From Balanoglossus misakiensis (taxonomy: Eukaryota > Hemichordata), in contig CM082577.2 in the NCBI GenBank assembly GCA_040954595.2, forward strand, positions 11,718,001 to 11,782,000: a DNA stretch of 64,000 nucleotides, written 5' to 3'. Each line of letters begins with the position of its first letter. The stretch's first letter is position 1. The position numbers and the translations under genes were made by a program. The notes beneath the pieces are model-generated. The model worked only from the letters and a program-made list of their open reading frames with translations, made no database searches and had not been told where the DNA came from. Below, one piece after another: positions 38,626-51,300 of the stretch.

Positions 38626-38833
38626 CTGTAAAACGGGTTATTTTTCACGACAGGAAATTTTCGCGATATCAAAAGAGGCAACTGTTATGTGAGGATTAAT
38701 TTTCGCATTCTCATATTTCTCTGCATTGGTATCTCTGAAAACAAATGTGCGCGACTTTTTATTTTCACGGTGTGTTTTTTTGTTCGCGTATTTCGCAAAA
38801 ATTTACTGCTTGCGAAAATAACCTGTTTTACAG
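38626..38833. mobile_element. 208-bp TA-flanked MITE
   Basis: Ends CTGTAAAACGGGTTATTTT and AAAATAACCTGTTTTACAG form a TIR of about 19 bp with one mismatch, flanked by TA (38624-38625, 38834-38835). The interior has inverted TTCGCG/CGCGAA-like motifs. Mariner-type non-autonomous element. Confidence 0.75.
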
Positions 38834-40714
38834 TATATCTTTCAGAGAAAGCATTTTTCAGCAGTGCTGTGTTCGAGCATAGGGGTGTTTGCATTTCTCT
38901 AGTCCACAGTTAACTGAAACAGTTTTCACAGCAAGCGATATTCAGATAAATTGAGATGAAAATACACTTACGCCAATCCCCTGCAGAGCACGACAATTTC
39001 TTTCAACCTATCCCTACAGATCTGATTGGTGTGCGAAAATCCTATGACTCGGCCAATATTCTGTGTTCAGCTGTAGAAGGGGTTAATGAATACTCCATTT
39101 GATAATTCGTAGAAAACATAAGATTAACCTTTTACAAATCACCACAATCTATTGAGACTGTGTAATGACATTCGTCCCCAGAGGATAGTCATAAACATCA
39201 ACACCTAAATGTAATGTGCATCATTTGAGGTCCCCACTCATTGGAGACCATATTGTTCACCATAGGACTGAATTTTTGTTTGGTTGCTCCACTCCCGATA
39301 ATCTCTACAAAATTGTACGACCAACGTTTTCTCTCAGTGTGCTTCTGATACAGTTAAGGAAAGAGAGTTTAGTCTCCGGGCAAGAAATATCCATGGATAA
39401 TGCATTGCAATCCGTCCTATCTACAATGTACCAACAGTGTAACGCTTTTAATATTCAGTGTAACGTGTGAGACAAAATGGTTTGCTAATGAACTGACACT
39501 TGACTAAAACCCCCAGTAGATTTCCTTTAAAACCCAATGTGTTAGAAATTCCAGCTCTGTACAATAAAAGCTTAAGGTTCAAAACTATCAGTAAGAAAAG
39601 GTATTTGCACAGGTCAGTTTCACCATATATGCATCACAATACAGAAAAGCATTAATTTGAATGCAGGAAATTCAAATGGTCTAGCCTTTGATGATGTAGA
39701 TGATCAAATACATTATTACCGTAGTTGTATTTATAGCTGGGTGATAAAAGTTGATGCCTGATTTGCACAAAGTAGGCATGGGCTCCCTGCCGCCTCAATT
39801 GTGTTCATTTCATCCCACACATCGAACTGAAAACGCCCGCCATGTTTGATCTGTGTCCATGTGATTATGGCTTCGAGTTTGAGAGACAGAGAAATCTGAT
39901 TCATGGCGTCGTGTTTTTTGTATAGTTTTCACTTTATTAGCGAGCATAAAAGTTAGCTTGTTACCGTATTACGTTTTACAGAGATTTGCAACTAAACCTC
40001 CATAAAATAACAAGCAGTTTAGACTGAGAAACACATGCATTTATGAGAAATGTTTGAAAGCATCAGAATCCATTACCAGTTTGGGAGCGTATTTATCAAA
40101 GTTATTCGTAGCTTTAACGTGTGTGACTGTTTGTCTCGAAGCATGACAAGAAATAGATGTTCTCGTATTCACGGAGTCGATCGCTCCTCGCTCGGCGCTA
40201 AAAACACCCACCGGCAGTGATTGAATGTAAATACCCCGTGTTGTAGCAGTTGTACGAAGTGAAATTCACTTAGCGCTGTGTAGCAACCTGACATCGCACA
40301 TAGATGAATCGCCCGACAAAATACAGAGTACATAGTGAGAATATTGTTTCCTCCGAGCGCGAACTGCTGATCATTTCTGCTGATTATTAAAAGAAATCTG
40401 TGGTATGCCCCGACGAAGCCCGTCTGGATTAAGTGCAGCAGAACTTGTCATCAGATGGAGGTAAACGTTTGAGACTAATTGATGTGGAATCGACACCTGT
40501 CACTGGCAGCCATTTATGATTCATTCCTCCCGGGGCCGCCTCTGAACTTTATCAAAATGTCAGTGTTTGGATTGCCTAGAGACAGTCTGACAAATCAATG
40601 GGGCTGGGTGACTCGCATTGATGGAATCGGACTGGTTGGAAATGTCATAGTTGTCAACATATTTGGTCTGTGAAAATATTTGCTATAATAGTACATGTAT
40701 GTTTTGCTCAAAAT

Positions 40715-40782
40715 GTACTGTACTGTGCTATACTGACCTGATCTATACTGTACTGTACTGTACTTACTGTACTGTACTTTAC
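40715..40782. repeat. (TACTG)n pentanucleotide microsatellite
   Basis: Imperfect runs of TACTG/ACTGT cover this stretch, interrupted by GACCTGATCTA. It adjoins the minus-strand coding-like segment. Confidence 0.8.
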
Positions 40783-40837
40783 ACATTGATAGACAGCAAC
40801 CAAGGAAATAGTCAGTACCTGAAATGTGAGTAAGTCA

Positions 40838-41216
40838 TCACACAGTACACATACCAGGTGTTTGCTGACACTTCGATGTGATATTTGAATTATCAAAAAC
40901 AATTTTACAGAACAGTGTATTACTTATTGTGGTTACAGAAATGTCAGTGATACCAATATTGATCAGGAAAGCATAATATGACATTTCATTTGTGTGTTGA
41001 TGTTCTAGGATGACAGTGGTTGTCAATGCATCAAATGGAACAACAGTATTTGTGGATATTGTGTTCACCTGGCTGTTGCGAATAGGTTTGCTAAATGTGA
41101 GTGTGGCATCAACATAAATTTCAGGGGTGTAGTCGTTTGCAGAGACAGGAAAAACACGGTTTGTCGTTTGCTGGCTGGACGTCAAGCTGAACTGTGAGTG
41201 AGTGAATTCTACTGAA
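40838..41216 (-). CDS. Unidentified coding-like segment on the opposite strand (possible nested exon or pseudogene)
   Basis: An open frame of about 126 codons runs on the minus strand between TAA (just above 41216) and TGA at 40838-40840. Its translation is not low-complexity: it is Thr/Ser/Val/Ile-rich with alternating hydrophobics, includes NRVFPVSANDYTPEIYVDA and SVTTISNTLFCKIVFD, and has three Cys near its C-terminal end. It resembles an extracellular beta-sandwich module, but I cannot place it in a family. Possible splice sites exist: an acceptor CTCACAG before 41191 and a donor G|GTATGT after 40855, which would give a 337-nt internal exon. No signal peptide or partner exon was found nearby. 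It could be an exon of a gene nested in the Rbfox intron, a processed or decayed copy, or part of a transposon. Confidence 0.35.
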
Positions 41217-44200
41217 TATGTAGTAGCGAGTTATTTGCGCTCTCAAGTGGGGCACAAAACATGTTGATGAAGAAAGTGGGGATCTGGGCGTCATAAAAAT
41301 AAAAGATTAACCGGCGCCACCTCGTCATAAAATGAAAACTGAAATGATACCCCAAGGTTGGATGTAAAAATTTAATGTGCGTGCGCCGCAGTTATGTTTC
41401 TTAATACACGTCATGTTCTTTGAACCGCTCGACTGCAGAAAATTATGCGATAATTGTGCACTGGTGTTAAAAAAAGGTGATGGCAGAAATGATAATTTTG
41501 CAGTGGTAGAAACAAGGGAGTTATGTGTACATGTCGACAAACACCATCACTACACAGTTTAAAATGCTGCCTGTTTTATGTAGCGGTACATGATTTTGCC
41601 TGAATTTGCCTGATATCTTGTGACCTCTTCAACTCCAAGCATTCATACAACACTGCTGTAGTCTCAGTATGCGTCATTTTGATTCCAGGAGTAACCTTGC
41701 CCTCTATTGTAATAATGGTTGGATTCTGAAAGCAAGCATCATTTCTTTATGGTATAATGAAATCAGTGCTTTCAAATGACAAATTAAGATTGAGTATTTA
41801 ATCTAAAAATTCAGAGCCAGAAATTGCTAATCAATCAAAAAAACAATTTAAGATTTCAATAAATGTCAAGCCACCGTTGCCTTTTACTCGAAAGAATATT
41901 TTTTTTTTGGGGGGGGGGGGGGAGAAAATTAATTAGAAGAAAACATCAAGATGGAACCAGAGAGGGCAAATGGCAGTGCTGTAAATTTTCTTCTTGATGA
42001 GAATTTTGGTTTTCGTGTTTGGCAGGGGAATTAGACGGATATATGTACATAAAAGATTCTCAGTTGAAATGCCGTGGCTCTCAGAAATTGAATTGGAAAA
42101 TATCAGTGATGCATTCATGATTACATCGTTTTAGTGTTACTTGATGTATGATCCTGGGCGAGCGCGACCCCACTGTGAAATGCTAGCCATCCAAGGAGAT
42201 ACTTACCCGAGAAACATAAATTGACCCCCGACCCCATCTGATGTGGGTTTATAAAAATGAGAGAGATGTTATCTCATTTGGAGGGAAAAAATAATAACAT
42301 CAGTCAATTTTATCTGCGAAATTGGAACATGCTGGGATCAATCATGTGACTCCAGTTACGGCGTCATAATAGATACATTTCTACCGCAGTTCACATTTGA
42401 ACATTTTTCACCAGAAATTTGTCCAAAATAAAAGATGTCTGGCAGACCGCAAGAATATACAACATGGAAAATTGGCACTGGGGCCCACACTGAGAAAGGT
42501 TGCCCATTTTGCTGTGCAGTCGTGGTATGTTGACCTTTATGAAACCATTGAGTGGAGATTTTTTGTCTTAAATTAGGTGCTTTCGAGCAGAATGATAATT
42601 GTGGACTCTCAGTATTACAACCGCGTTGCCAGCGCACTATTGAATACTCCAGCTGTTTAATGAAATTTCTGCGATCCGCGTTGTTCTGAAAATTGAACGG
42701 CTGATTGCGATGGAGGCATAAGCAGCCACACCAATTGGAATTCTTATTGGATTTTAACAGCAGCTCGGTTATTCACGTGTAGCTATGGTGACGTAATATG
42801 ACTCTTATTTATACAAACCGGGTAATTTTAGCTGCCATTTTTTTCATGGGGTCAATTTATTCAGCATATTCATTGGAAAAACAAATAATGTCGGATTTTT
42901 TTTAAATTATGTAGATATTTTGTCTTTCGTAAAATCTACTGCACCTATTCTGATAAAACATGATTGACATTGTGCACATGTAACTTACAAGGAAATCAGT
43001 CTGATTTAAAAACAAAGCAAGTTTGCTGGAAGGTGATAGCTTACACTAATCTGTAAAAATAAGGCATTGATTTCAGGAAAAAAGTTTCCCGAATTTATGA
43101 CCGACATCTATTGTAACATCAAATGAAGGCCGTGTGACTGTCAATTGTTCAGTTCATCAATGCTTGGCCCTCATAACATTGGACTGACGTCTGAGCATAT
43201 AAACATGTAACAGCGCCCTCTCGTGATTATATAGAGAAAGCCAGAGCCTGTGTACATTATGCTTAGACTCTTGTTTGAATGTGATATTTAGCTGGTTGCT
43301 AATACTGTCAACTTTGTGGATTTTAAATGGAACCTTGGGTGTACTCAAAATAACATGCAATGAGTTCCTAATTTTAAGCATTTATTACTTTTGCTCCATG
43401 GCATTTGTTTAGTTGTAAACTTCCTGTAGCGGCCTACATGTACCAACTTGAACTGACATGCTTTTTGTTTCTCCTTTGTCATTTTTATTTGCCATGGCAA
43501 TGTCAACTTTTTTTGGAGTTGGGTGGCGTACCCTGTGATTTCTCTGCATTCTGCAACCATATATTTGCTTACAATCAGATTTCAACATTTTTCTTTCATT
43601 CATGTGTCAGGCTCTGTTATTGGCTGCTGGCATGGATGGAGTGATGTATTGGGCTTGGTTATTGGACAGTGATTTGATTTTACTTTCCTGCTTAATACCA
43701 GACACACAATGTGTGTTAGTATAACATTTTGTTCAAGTCATGTTTGTCTGCACTTATGGTCTGGTACATCGCTGAAAAGAGCGGCTTTTATCCCTCCTCC
43801 TTTTTCACTGTGATCAAAGTTACAGGATCTTAATTGTAACATTGTGCGCGTTCACACTCTGTCTGTGTGCCACAAATTGAAGCCAACTGAGCCAATTCAA
43901 TTCGAAGTGGCATGTTGACAATATACCCAATAATCTAATCGGGCCCGCATCACAGACGTCTTCATCAAAATCACCTTATGCTGTTATGCAGATGCAGCCG
44001 GCATTCATAGTCAATATATGGACGTGTAGGAAGTGGTTAGGGGGGCTAGCTAACTCGCTGATAAACACACGTTACTATTGAGGGTTGTGATTGAGGCTTT
44101 GCTTGTCCCACAGGACAGGTAGATGGAATATACGTAATTGCTCCATAATGAGCGCCTAAATTGCTTTGGTAGAAACCATTTAGTCAAAGTGAAAGAGAGA

Positions 44201-44279
44201 AAAATAATCATCTCGAGAGAAGAAGAAAAAAACGAAGAAATGAAGTCACCAGTGCTTAGGAGAGTTCATTATTTTTTAG

Positions 44280-44530
44280 AATGAGTAATATCAGATTGTG
44301 CGGCAGAGGCCGGCTAACCCATTTATAGTTTAGGTGGAATTGAATGCGAAGGTGGGAATAGCGTTGTTATCGGTGCCACCAGACATGAAATAAAGGCACC
44401 GGTCGTATTGATGTTTGTTGAGTTGGATCCCGTGAATAATGGTGCGTTCCCCCTTCCCCGAAGCTAGCACCTCCTGCTAGCAATACTGTTGTGGCATCAT
44501 TTGTAACGGCGGTAGGCTCGCAACGTGAAG
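44280..44530 (+). promoter_or_regulatory. Candidate promoter/5'UTR before the first exon at 44531
   Basis: A GC- and CpG-richer island in AT-rich intron, containing GGCCGGC, CACCGGTCG and GTAACGGCGG, immediately before an ATG in good context. A TTTATAG lies near 44324. The call is by composition and position only. Confidence 0.28.
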
Positions 44531-44593
44531 ATGGCGACTCATTTCATGAAAGTGGCCAGTCGCCCCTTGATCAGACATCCACTTTTCTACAAG
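44531..44593 (+). CDS. Rbfox: Candidate alternative first coding exon of Rbfox (21 codons)
   Basis: The ATG at 44531 has a favourable context (GAAGATGG) and opens 21 codons (MATHFMKVASRP... ending ...HPLFYK) that end at AAG|GTAGGA, GT at 44594-44595, in phase 0. TAG at 44513-44515 is an in-frame stop just upstream, so the start is well delimited. A CpG-containing, GC-richer block (about 44280-44530) precedes it. The peptide starts like a short basic N-terminal extension with no known domain. The donor is weaker than the others (+4 to +6 are GGA). Phase, strand and location inside the Rbfox 5' region support use as an alternative N-terminus. A mitochondrial-type presequence for another small gene cannot be excluded from sequence alone. 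Confidence 0.42.
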
Positions 44594-45175
44594 GTAGGAA
44601 GGAAATTTGACACCTCTCGGGTTTTCGCTGTTTAAGTTGCCGTGGGGGACCAGATTCCCGTGGATGATTTTTCCTCTATGAATATTTCAGGGAGAACGAT
44701 GGCACACACGTGGTTTTGTGAAGGGAGACGTCAATAGCCCATAATATCTTGTACTTGTAGGGTCCATCTACCAAAGGAGGCAATTGTATTCTGTTATATA
44801 TATAGCACATCCAATTTTTGACTGCGTCAATATACTTCTGCTTGTGAGAAATTTAAATTAATGCCTATAATTCAAACCCTGAATTTTAATGATTTCAACA
44901 GCTTGTCATAAGTATATACATATATGTTAACATCACTAGACCACAAGCGTGTCGTAAGAATGCCTCAGACCACGTAACCACCATCATTAGAGAAAAAGGA
45001 TTGTAGTCTGATGTTTTCATAGATAATTTGCGCTGTGGGTGTGAGTTGATGACCATGCAGACGGAGGATTGGATGATTGATTGTGTTTGCGTAAATTATC
45101 ATGCTTTTTAGCACAGATCATTTATTAATACACTGAAGATTACTCCCTTTGGGATGAGGAAGCAAATTGAGTGTG

Positions 45176-45240
45176 ATGTGATGGGATGAAAACGATGATG
45201 GTGTTGGTGATGATAAGGATGATGATGATGATGAGAAGAT
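45176..45240. repeat. Imperfect (GAT)n trinucleotide repeat
   Basis: Repeated GATGATG units with interruptions, purest at 45218-45235. Confidence 0.75.
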
Positions 45241-46660
45241 GCAAGTGATGCTTGTGATTTTTCTAAACCATAGATTTTTTGTTTCATAAATTCAAGGCAG
45301 ACTGCAGACTCTCTGTTTTAATAAAATAGCAAGGTCTTACACAAGAAAATCAGACATTACCTTTTGCGTCCCTTGCATTCAGGTGTGTTTGTTTGCTCTT
45401 TATTTTACAGCATTTTGTGAAATACATGTTTGTTAGTTCCGTGATGAAATATACAAGCAGGCAATGAAACATTTCTTGAAAATTGGTGTCAGAACCATAA
45501 CCGCGTGCAAGCGTGCCACATTAAGCAGAGCACTTCAGTAAAAAGCTTGTTATTTTGCGTCATAAACGAGAAAATTGTGATTGACAAGGGGACGTGGAGG
45601 GGTCAACATCAGCGAGGCGATAAATAAATTTATGTAAAATATTTCGTGCAGATGCGGTGCAAAATGGAGAGATCAGTAACTTCTTTGAATTATTGACATA
45701 AAATATTTTCAGAGGAATGACTCGACATACTGATTGGGGAAAACGTGAAATTATTGAATGTTGGCACAAGGCAGAAAAACGAGGGTGGCAAAGGTGATGT
45801 AAGCTTATTAGACAAATGCATTAGGATAAGCGTGGTGTTATTGTATTCGTGGAAACACGGAACGGTGGAATGGGATCCCAAGTCAAAACGTAGTCGTCTG
45901 ATGTTTTAATGTGATAATGGCCGCCAGAGTTCGCGGAACTTAAAAACTTACGAACGAAGCCAGTCAGCAGGATGTTTGCAGTTGTTGAAATATCCCCGAA
46001 GCCAAAATTCAATCTTCTTGTCGTATTAAAGTTCGCGAAATCTGCAGAATGAGAAAAAGGAGCCCTGGAGGTGGTTCATTTCAACTGAGGATCATCTTCA
46101 AAGGAAGGGGGGGGGGGGAGAGAGAGACATCAACTTTTCTTCATAGTGTTTATGTTTTTTTGTGGAAAGCTATTTTCTGTCAGCTTATCGCAGTATCTGA
46201 ATTAGTGTACTGTGTGTGACTGGACAGGTAATTGCTTTGTGTTGCATTGCTGGGGAAATTGAATGTTTGAATGATGATCTCGCGACTGCATTGCTTGCGT
46301 ACTGCTGTACAATTTGATGGATCAGCAGACGTTTCAATTTGAGGATTGGCTTCTGGTGGGTGGAAATCTGAAAAAACAAGTCTTCATGGTGGATGGGATA
46401 GATGTAATCAAACGACAAGACAGTCGATCTGCAGAAAGTTTGGCTGCAGGCAGTAATCGTAATTCGTATAGGCTTGACCCCTTTGTGAAAAAAACCACAG
46501 ACACACGCAAGATAAAATGTAAGTGGGTAGTGTCTAATCTACCGTGTGTAGGTATGTCTGTAAATCTTGTCAAACTAATTGTCACTAGCTTTAGACAAAG
46601 TGAGTAGTTTCATACTTCAAGTTAATTGCCCCACTTGATGTTCATGTAGAGAGTAGCGTG

Positions 46661-46725
46661 ATTGGTTGATTGCTTGACTGATTAGAACCAATCAGAGTGT
46701 ATCCCTACTGCCAATCACTGATTGG
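46661..46725. promoter_or_regulatory. Cluster of four CCAAT boxes
   Basis: ATTGG (46661-46665), CCAAT (46688-46692), CCAAT (46711-46715) and ATTGG (46721-46725) occur in 65 bp. The first two are arms of an inverted repeat TGATTGGTT / AACCAATCA. They could be NF-Y sites or the arms of a foldback element. Both readings fit. Confidence 0.3.
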
Positions 46726-47076
46726 TCCTTAATCCCAGCAATTAGTCTTTTGTGTCTTTATGATGACTGACTGCGGAGTCGCCATTACCGGCCGTAAACT
46801 CAAACAGATCTTACAGACTGTTCATAGCTGTTACTTTTTTGAGCCAAAAATGCCAGAATACGATGGGAATGCGAATGTACCTGTTGAATTCCATGTATAA
46901 ATTTTACACGAAATTTGTTTATTCGTATCTTGTTTTTTCAGTAGTACATGCATACAAGGTTTATGGGGCGTTTGACACTATGATAAGACTCAATTCTCAC
47001 CCAGTGTCAATTGGTCCACATTAATGATTTATCTTCAGAGAAAAAGTGGAACAAGACCATGGTTGTCTAGGGTTAA

Positions 47077-47580
47077 AGGCACGTAAGCTGTAACTTTTGG
47101 GATAATTTTCATAATTTTTGTTTCACACTGCACTACCATTAGTCCATGCAGATGAAGGCAGTGAACTATACACAAGCATTATAAACCCTAAATATGAGTG
47201 CATATGCAAGTTTTAACCAGATAAATAATAAAGCTTTGCCGCAAGCGATTATGGCCGCCACCGTGGGAAAATGAAAGAAACAATGAAAATGTCGCATTTC
47301 CGGTTGTGAAACTTCATAAACAAAACATGATCTCATCCACTTGAGCTCATGGAAGTAAATGTACACCACTGAGACATCAGATTTTCATTTTTCATAGCAA
47401 TATTGCACTTTTTTAAAAATTTCAGGAATTTTCGTTTTTCTTTAATTTTTGGCCATTTTGTCATAAATAAGTGTTGAGCTTGATATATTATCATGAAATA
47501 GCATTTAATAGATATAATTAAAAGCATATATGAGATTATTTAAAACATTGATTTTTTATCCAGTTGCAGCTTACGTGCCT
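47077..47580. mobile_element. 504-bp TIR element flanked by TTAA
   Basis: Ends AGGCACGTAAGCTG and CAGCTTACGTGCCT are exact inverted copies, and TTAA precedes (47073-47076) and follows (47581-47584). The interior is AT-rich with no supported protein. It has the same target (TTAA) and the same AGG start as the element at 19586-19939, suggesting a shared mobilising transposase of piggyBac type. Confidence 0.72.
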
Positions 47581-47872
47581 TTAACTCTTGAGTACAAGTT
47601 TAAATTTGGTGAACTTTAATTCACAATACAAAAAGATGCCTTTCCATTAGACATGGTCAGTTTAATGACAGGGGAGATTTTTTGATTGAAGAACGATTCC
47701 TATTTGGCAGTGAAAAGAATGACACGTCAGGGTCTGTGGTTCATTCACAGATTGCTCTCAGTCCGTGTCATGTTTGCTTTTCACCGTACTTGCCATATTT
47801 GACGGCTTAGATGAAATGTAAAGAAAAAAGTCCCATCGGTGATTTTTCCGAAAACGGGAGGTGTAACTTCTA

Positions 47873-48379
47873 ATTACTATCGTTCCCATCTGGATTCGAA
47901 CGATAATGTTGATCTAAATGTTACCATACTTGCACATTTGGTTTGCCAAGTTGTTCCTTATCTTACTTCAGTTTCGGCGCCCAGTTGTTGATGTTGCGGT
48001 AAATTCAAAGAGGTTATATCGAGATTGATTACAATACTAACAGTGGGGTATTACGGGTGTCGTAAGAGGATCGTCTTACACTTCACATTGCTTGCTAAAG
48101 CAAGACTTTTATCTACGCGTGCTTTTACCACACACAGGGCTATTAAATAAAGTCAGGGTAGCGCCAATCAGTTGACTGGTTTTATTGTCTTATTTAAACA
48201 AACTGGCGAAGCATCCTACCGGGTAAGAAACCATTAATCCTGTTTGTGTTTGCCGCAAAGCATATAAACTGTACAACAACTGTAGCGAAGTTGGAATCAA
48301 CTTCACAAACCAATTACACAAGTGTGATAACATTTAGATCAACATTATCGTTCGAATCCAGATGGGAACGACAGTAACT
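47873..48379. mobile_element. ~507-bp element with ~55-bp terminal inverted repeats
   Basis: The left arm around 47873-47932 (TCGTTCCCATCTGGATTCG...) is repeated inverted at 48319-48378 with only a few mismatches. The interior is unique and non-coding as far as I can see. The target duplication could not be resolved. A GTTCGAATCC in the arms resembles a tRNA B box but no tRNA fold is possible. Confidence 0.68.
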
Positions 48380-51300
48380 GTTCGTGTATCGAATCACACG
48401 TAAAGTACATCTTTGTTCGCCCAATCCTTGGTTTCTTGATAAACGCGTCGGCCACTTAGTTACAGTCATCTTCGTCACCGTGGTGACTCACTGCGTGTAA
48501 CAAAAGCATTAGGAGAAGTCAGTCAGTGTGTGAAGAGCTTGGGACTATTGATTTGTTGGATTTCCATGGCTCTGCTGCAGCCATGCATTATTGTCCCTGC
48601 CACACTGGGACTTGTAGTTGTATATATCCAAGTTAACTTCCCATCAAATCGTACAAAGCCCCCAAGCAAAGAAATACTCGCGCAGCTTATACCAAAAATC
48701 TAGAAATTTGCCGCTATCTGCCTTGTTTTGCTCTTGCAAATCACCGCAGCTAAGTCGTTTGAAGTGCTTTCGGGGCATTAGTTAAAGAAACTGGCACCGA
48801 GTTTAATGTGGCCAAATAAGTCTGAAATTTGTATACAAGTATCGGGTTACCCGGACTCGGGGATTTCACCGTGCCCAGACTGTTGTGCGTTAATTCAATT
48901 CTAACCTTGCCGGGGCAGTTGACTAAGCTTTCTCTCAGCTTTCTCAAAAGGCAACGTGCGACATGTTTGGCGCAGACACACACATGCACGCACGCAACTG
49001 TTCACCGTTTCACAAGTTTTGGCAAGTGTATATTAAAGGCAACAACGACCTCTTCTCTCAAATTACAATTCTGTCAACTGAATGACTTGTGGTCGGGAAA
49101 CAATCATCATCACCGCCTGTGGGCAAATGTGTGAAGCAATGCTGGGAATTTCGTCCTGCTCGCTTGTTGGTGCGGGGCTATGCTCTATCTCATTTACAAT
49201 CGCACCAAGCCTTCAGTGTAAATCCCTTGTCTATTCTCCGCCCAAATTTGATTGCAAGTTTTTTCGCAGTGTGTAAGCCCCTGCCTCCATTGCAGAACTT
49301 ATTATTCAATTTGGGACGGCTGATCAATGAAAATAGGGGATTGTCTAGTTTTATTGCTGGTTCAACGGGTATACATGCAGTATGGCGTTCCACAAAAAAA
49401 AATCTCCAGGGGAAAATTAAATTTAGCGTGAAGAACCCTGTGTGAATGTTAAGTAGGATAAGAGGTTAGTTGGTGTGGTGTGGTGTATTTTGCAAAGAAA
49501 CTGAAATTGGGCATTGGGCAGGGGGAACCAATAAAATGATTTTTTTGAAGCCACCAGTAGTGGCAAATAAGCTTGCTCAGAAACCCTGTGCTGATTGCAC
49601 AGATGTAAAGAGGAAATCTTCAAGATGAGAGCTTATAGACAAGCGACAGTGACCGACCTCTGCTAAGTTTTTCACATCAATCAGAGACACGAACTGCTGT
49701 GAGTGACTCTCTCCTGACATAGGCTTCATGGAGGATTTAATGACAAATGGGTCTGTTTGCTCAGTTCACCTCAAAACAAGGTCCTTATATTCCGGTACAT
49801 TTAACCTGTGCAGGAAATTGGGGACACGCTCCCCATGCTGCGAATCTCAGAGAGAAACCTGGCAAAGCAAAAAAGTGGTTCAGACAGGAAACCTGAATTG
49901 ATTTGACTCTTCCTGCTCTGTCTCTCTGAGGAAAAAGTTTCCTGATGTCGTTGGTTTTGTACCGTTTTCCGGTATTTGTCTGAGATTTTCGTACTGAGAG
50001 ATATTTCAATATTTGCCAGCTGCTTGCATTGATGATAGCATGTTGAGTGTGGACAGGTCAGAGCAAAAAAAAAAATGATGGGACATCGGGAGAGCTGATC
50101 AGTCATGAAATAATTATGCCCAGCAGCAAAGTGCATTGATCCAGTACAAACTAGAATAAAGGAAACATGCAATTAAAAACATGGACTTGTCCAAGAGAAA
50201 GAAGTTTTCCCAGTGCAGTAAAGCCTGTCTTCGAAACCAATAAGTAGGCCACTAGTTTATAGTGAAGATCAGTTTCTTTACGTGCCCTAATAGTCTCTGA
50301 GTTTTGTTGCCTATACATGTACATGTATTTTAGGTTTGCCTATCAGGGAACATTTTCCAATCTGTAACTTTTGACTGTTTTTCAGTATTTCTGTCTGTGT
50401 GCCATACTATACATAATGGAACAAGAAAGTGTACAGCTAATACATGAAACAAAAAGAAATCGCCAAACCTCAGAGTTACAATAGACGCTGAAAAACTGGC
50501 GATAACACAGGGGCCATGTAGGTTTGTTGACGGTTGCTATGTCTATCAAGTTTTATCAGCAACTGCCAGCAAAGGTGAGAGTGTTTCTCAGTAACTTGAC
50601 CCCTGCAAAGGTCAAATAAGTCTTCAATAATGACATTTCTACCCAATTTGAATGTCCAATTTTCTCTGACTAACAAACTGGGGAAATCGATGTTGTGTTA
50701 TTGAAGTCAAGGTAAATTCCACGTTCTGCACATGTATAACCGTTATTAGGAAATAAGGCTGTGTAGACAGAACAAAATTAAATGAATCTGAGGGTTTGAG
50801 GTGAAACGTGTAATTTGAGCTGTTTCTGCGTTATTACTGTTGGCAAGGTAATAGCGTCTGAAATTCCATCTAAGACAAACACAAAGATGGTTGTATTGGC
50901 TTTCTTGCCAGCTAAATTAGTCCCCTACAGACAAAGTTCGAAGGGCCGTGGATTTGGCTCCTGTCTGTGTGTCCTGAACATATGTGTCTGAACAGATTTC
51001 ATTCAAACTCGGAATATACATTTTGTGATGCATTTTTTCACAGCCTGGCTATGACTCAGACATCCCTATTAATCAGCATTGTTCAGAAATTTGATTTGGC
51101 AATGCAGTACATACTGTATGACATGCCGTATTCATGTCAAGTTCTTTGATGATAATTGTTTCATAACAGGATCCATTATGAATGCTTTGTGGCCATTTTA
51201 TTGCAAAATCTTTCCTGCCATTATTCAGATATATAGCTTAATAACATTCCAGTTTGGTGCAAGGACACCAGAAAGTGACTAGTCAACTTGTCCACTTTCT

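Larger units (their letters stand above)
34619..44530 (+). other. Intronic interval between the exons at 34466 and 44531
   Basis: Contains an X-box-like site, a mini-element copy, a 208-bp MITE, a CpG-rich block (40150-40640), the minus-strand coding-like segment and poly-G runs at 38231-38240 and 41909-41922. The CpG block holds a short ATG frame (40405-40460) ending at AG|GTAAAC in phase 2, which does not fit the Rbfox body. GC-richer non-coding blocks lie near 42360-42700 and 43900-44280. Confidence 0.5.

Noticed and set aside
40405-40460. ATG frame MPRRSPSGLSAAELV ending at AG|GTAAAC in a CpG-rich block
   Set aside because: Phase 2, so it cannot join the Rbfox body in frame. It could be part of an untranslated first exon with an upstream ORF.
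46317-46605. 96-codon + strand open frame starting MDQQTFQFEDWLL with an internal AAAAT|GTAAGT
   Set aside because: The donor is in phase 1, incompatible with the Rbfox acceptors, and no family is recognised. It could still be a small gene, but support is too thin.
48350-48371. GTTCGAATCC resembling a tRNA B box
   Set aside because: It is part of both arms of a terminal inverted repeat; no A box at the right distance and no acceptor, anticodon or T stems can be drawn.
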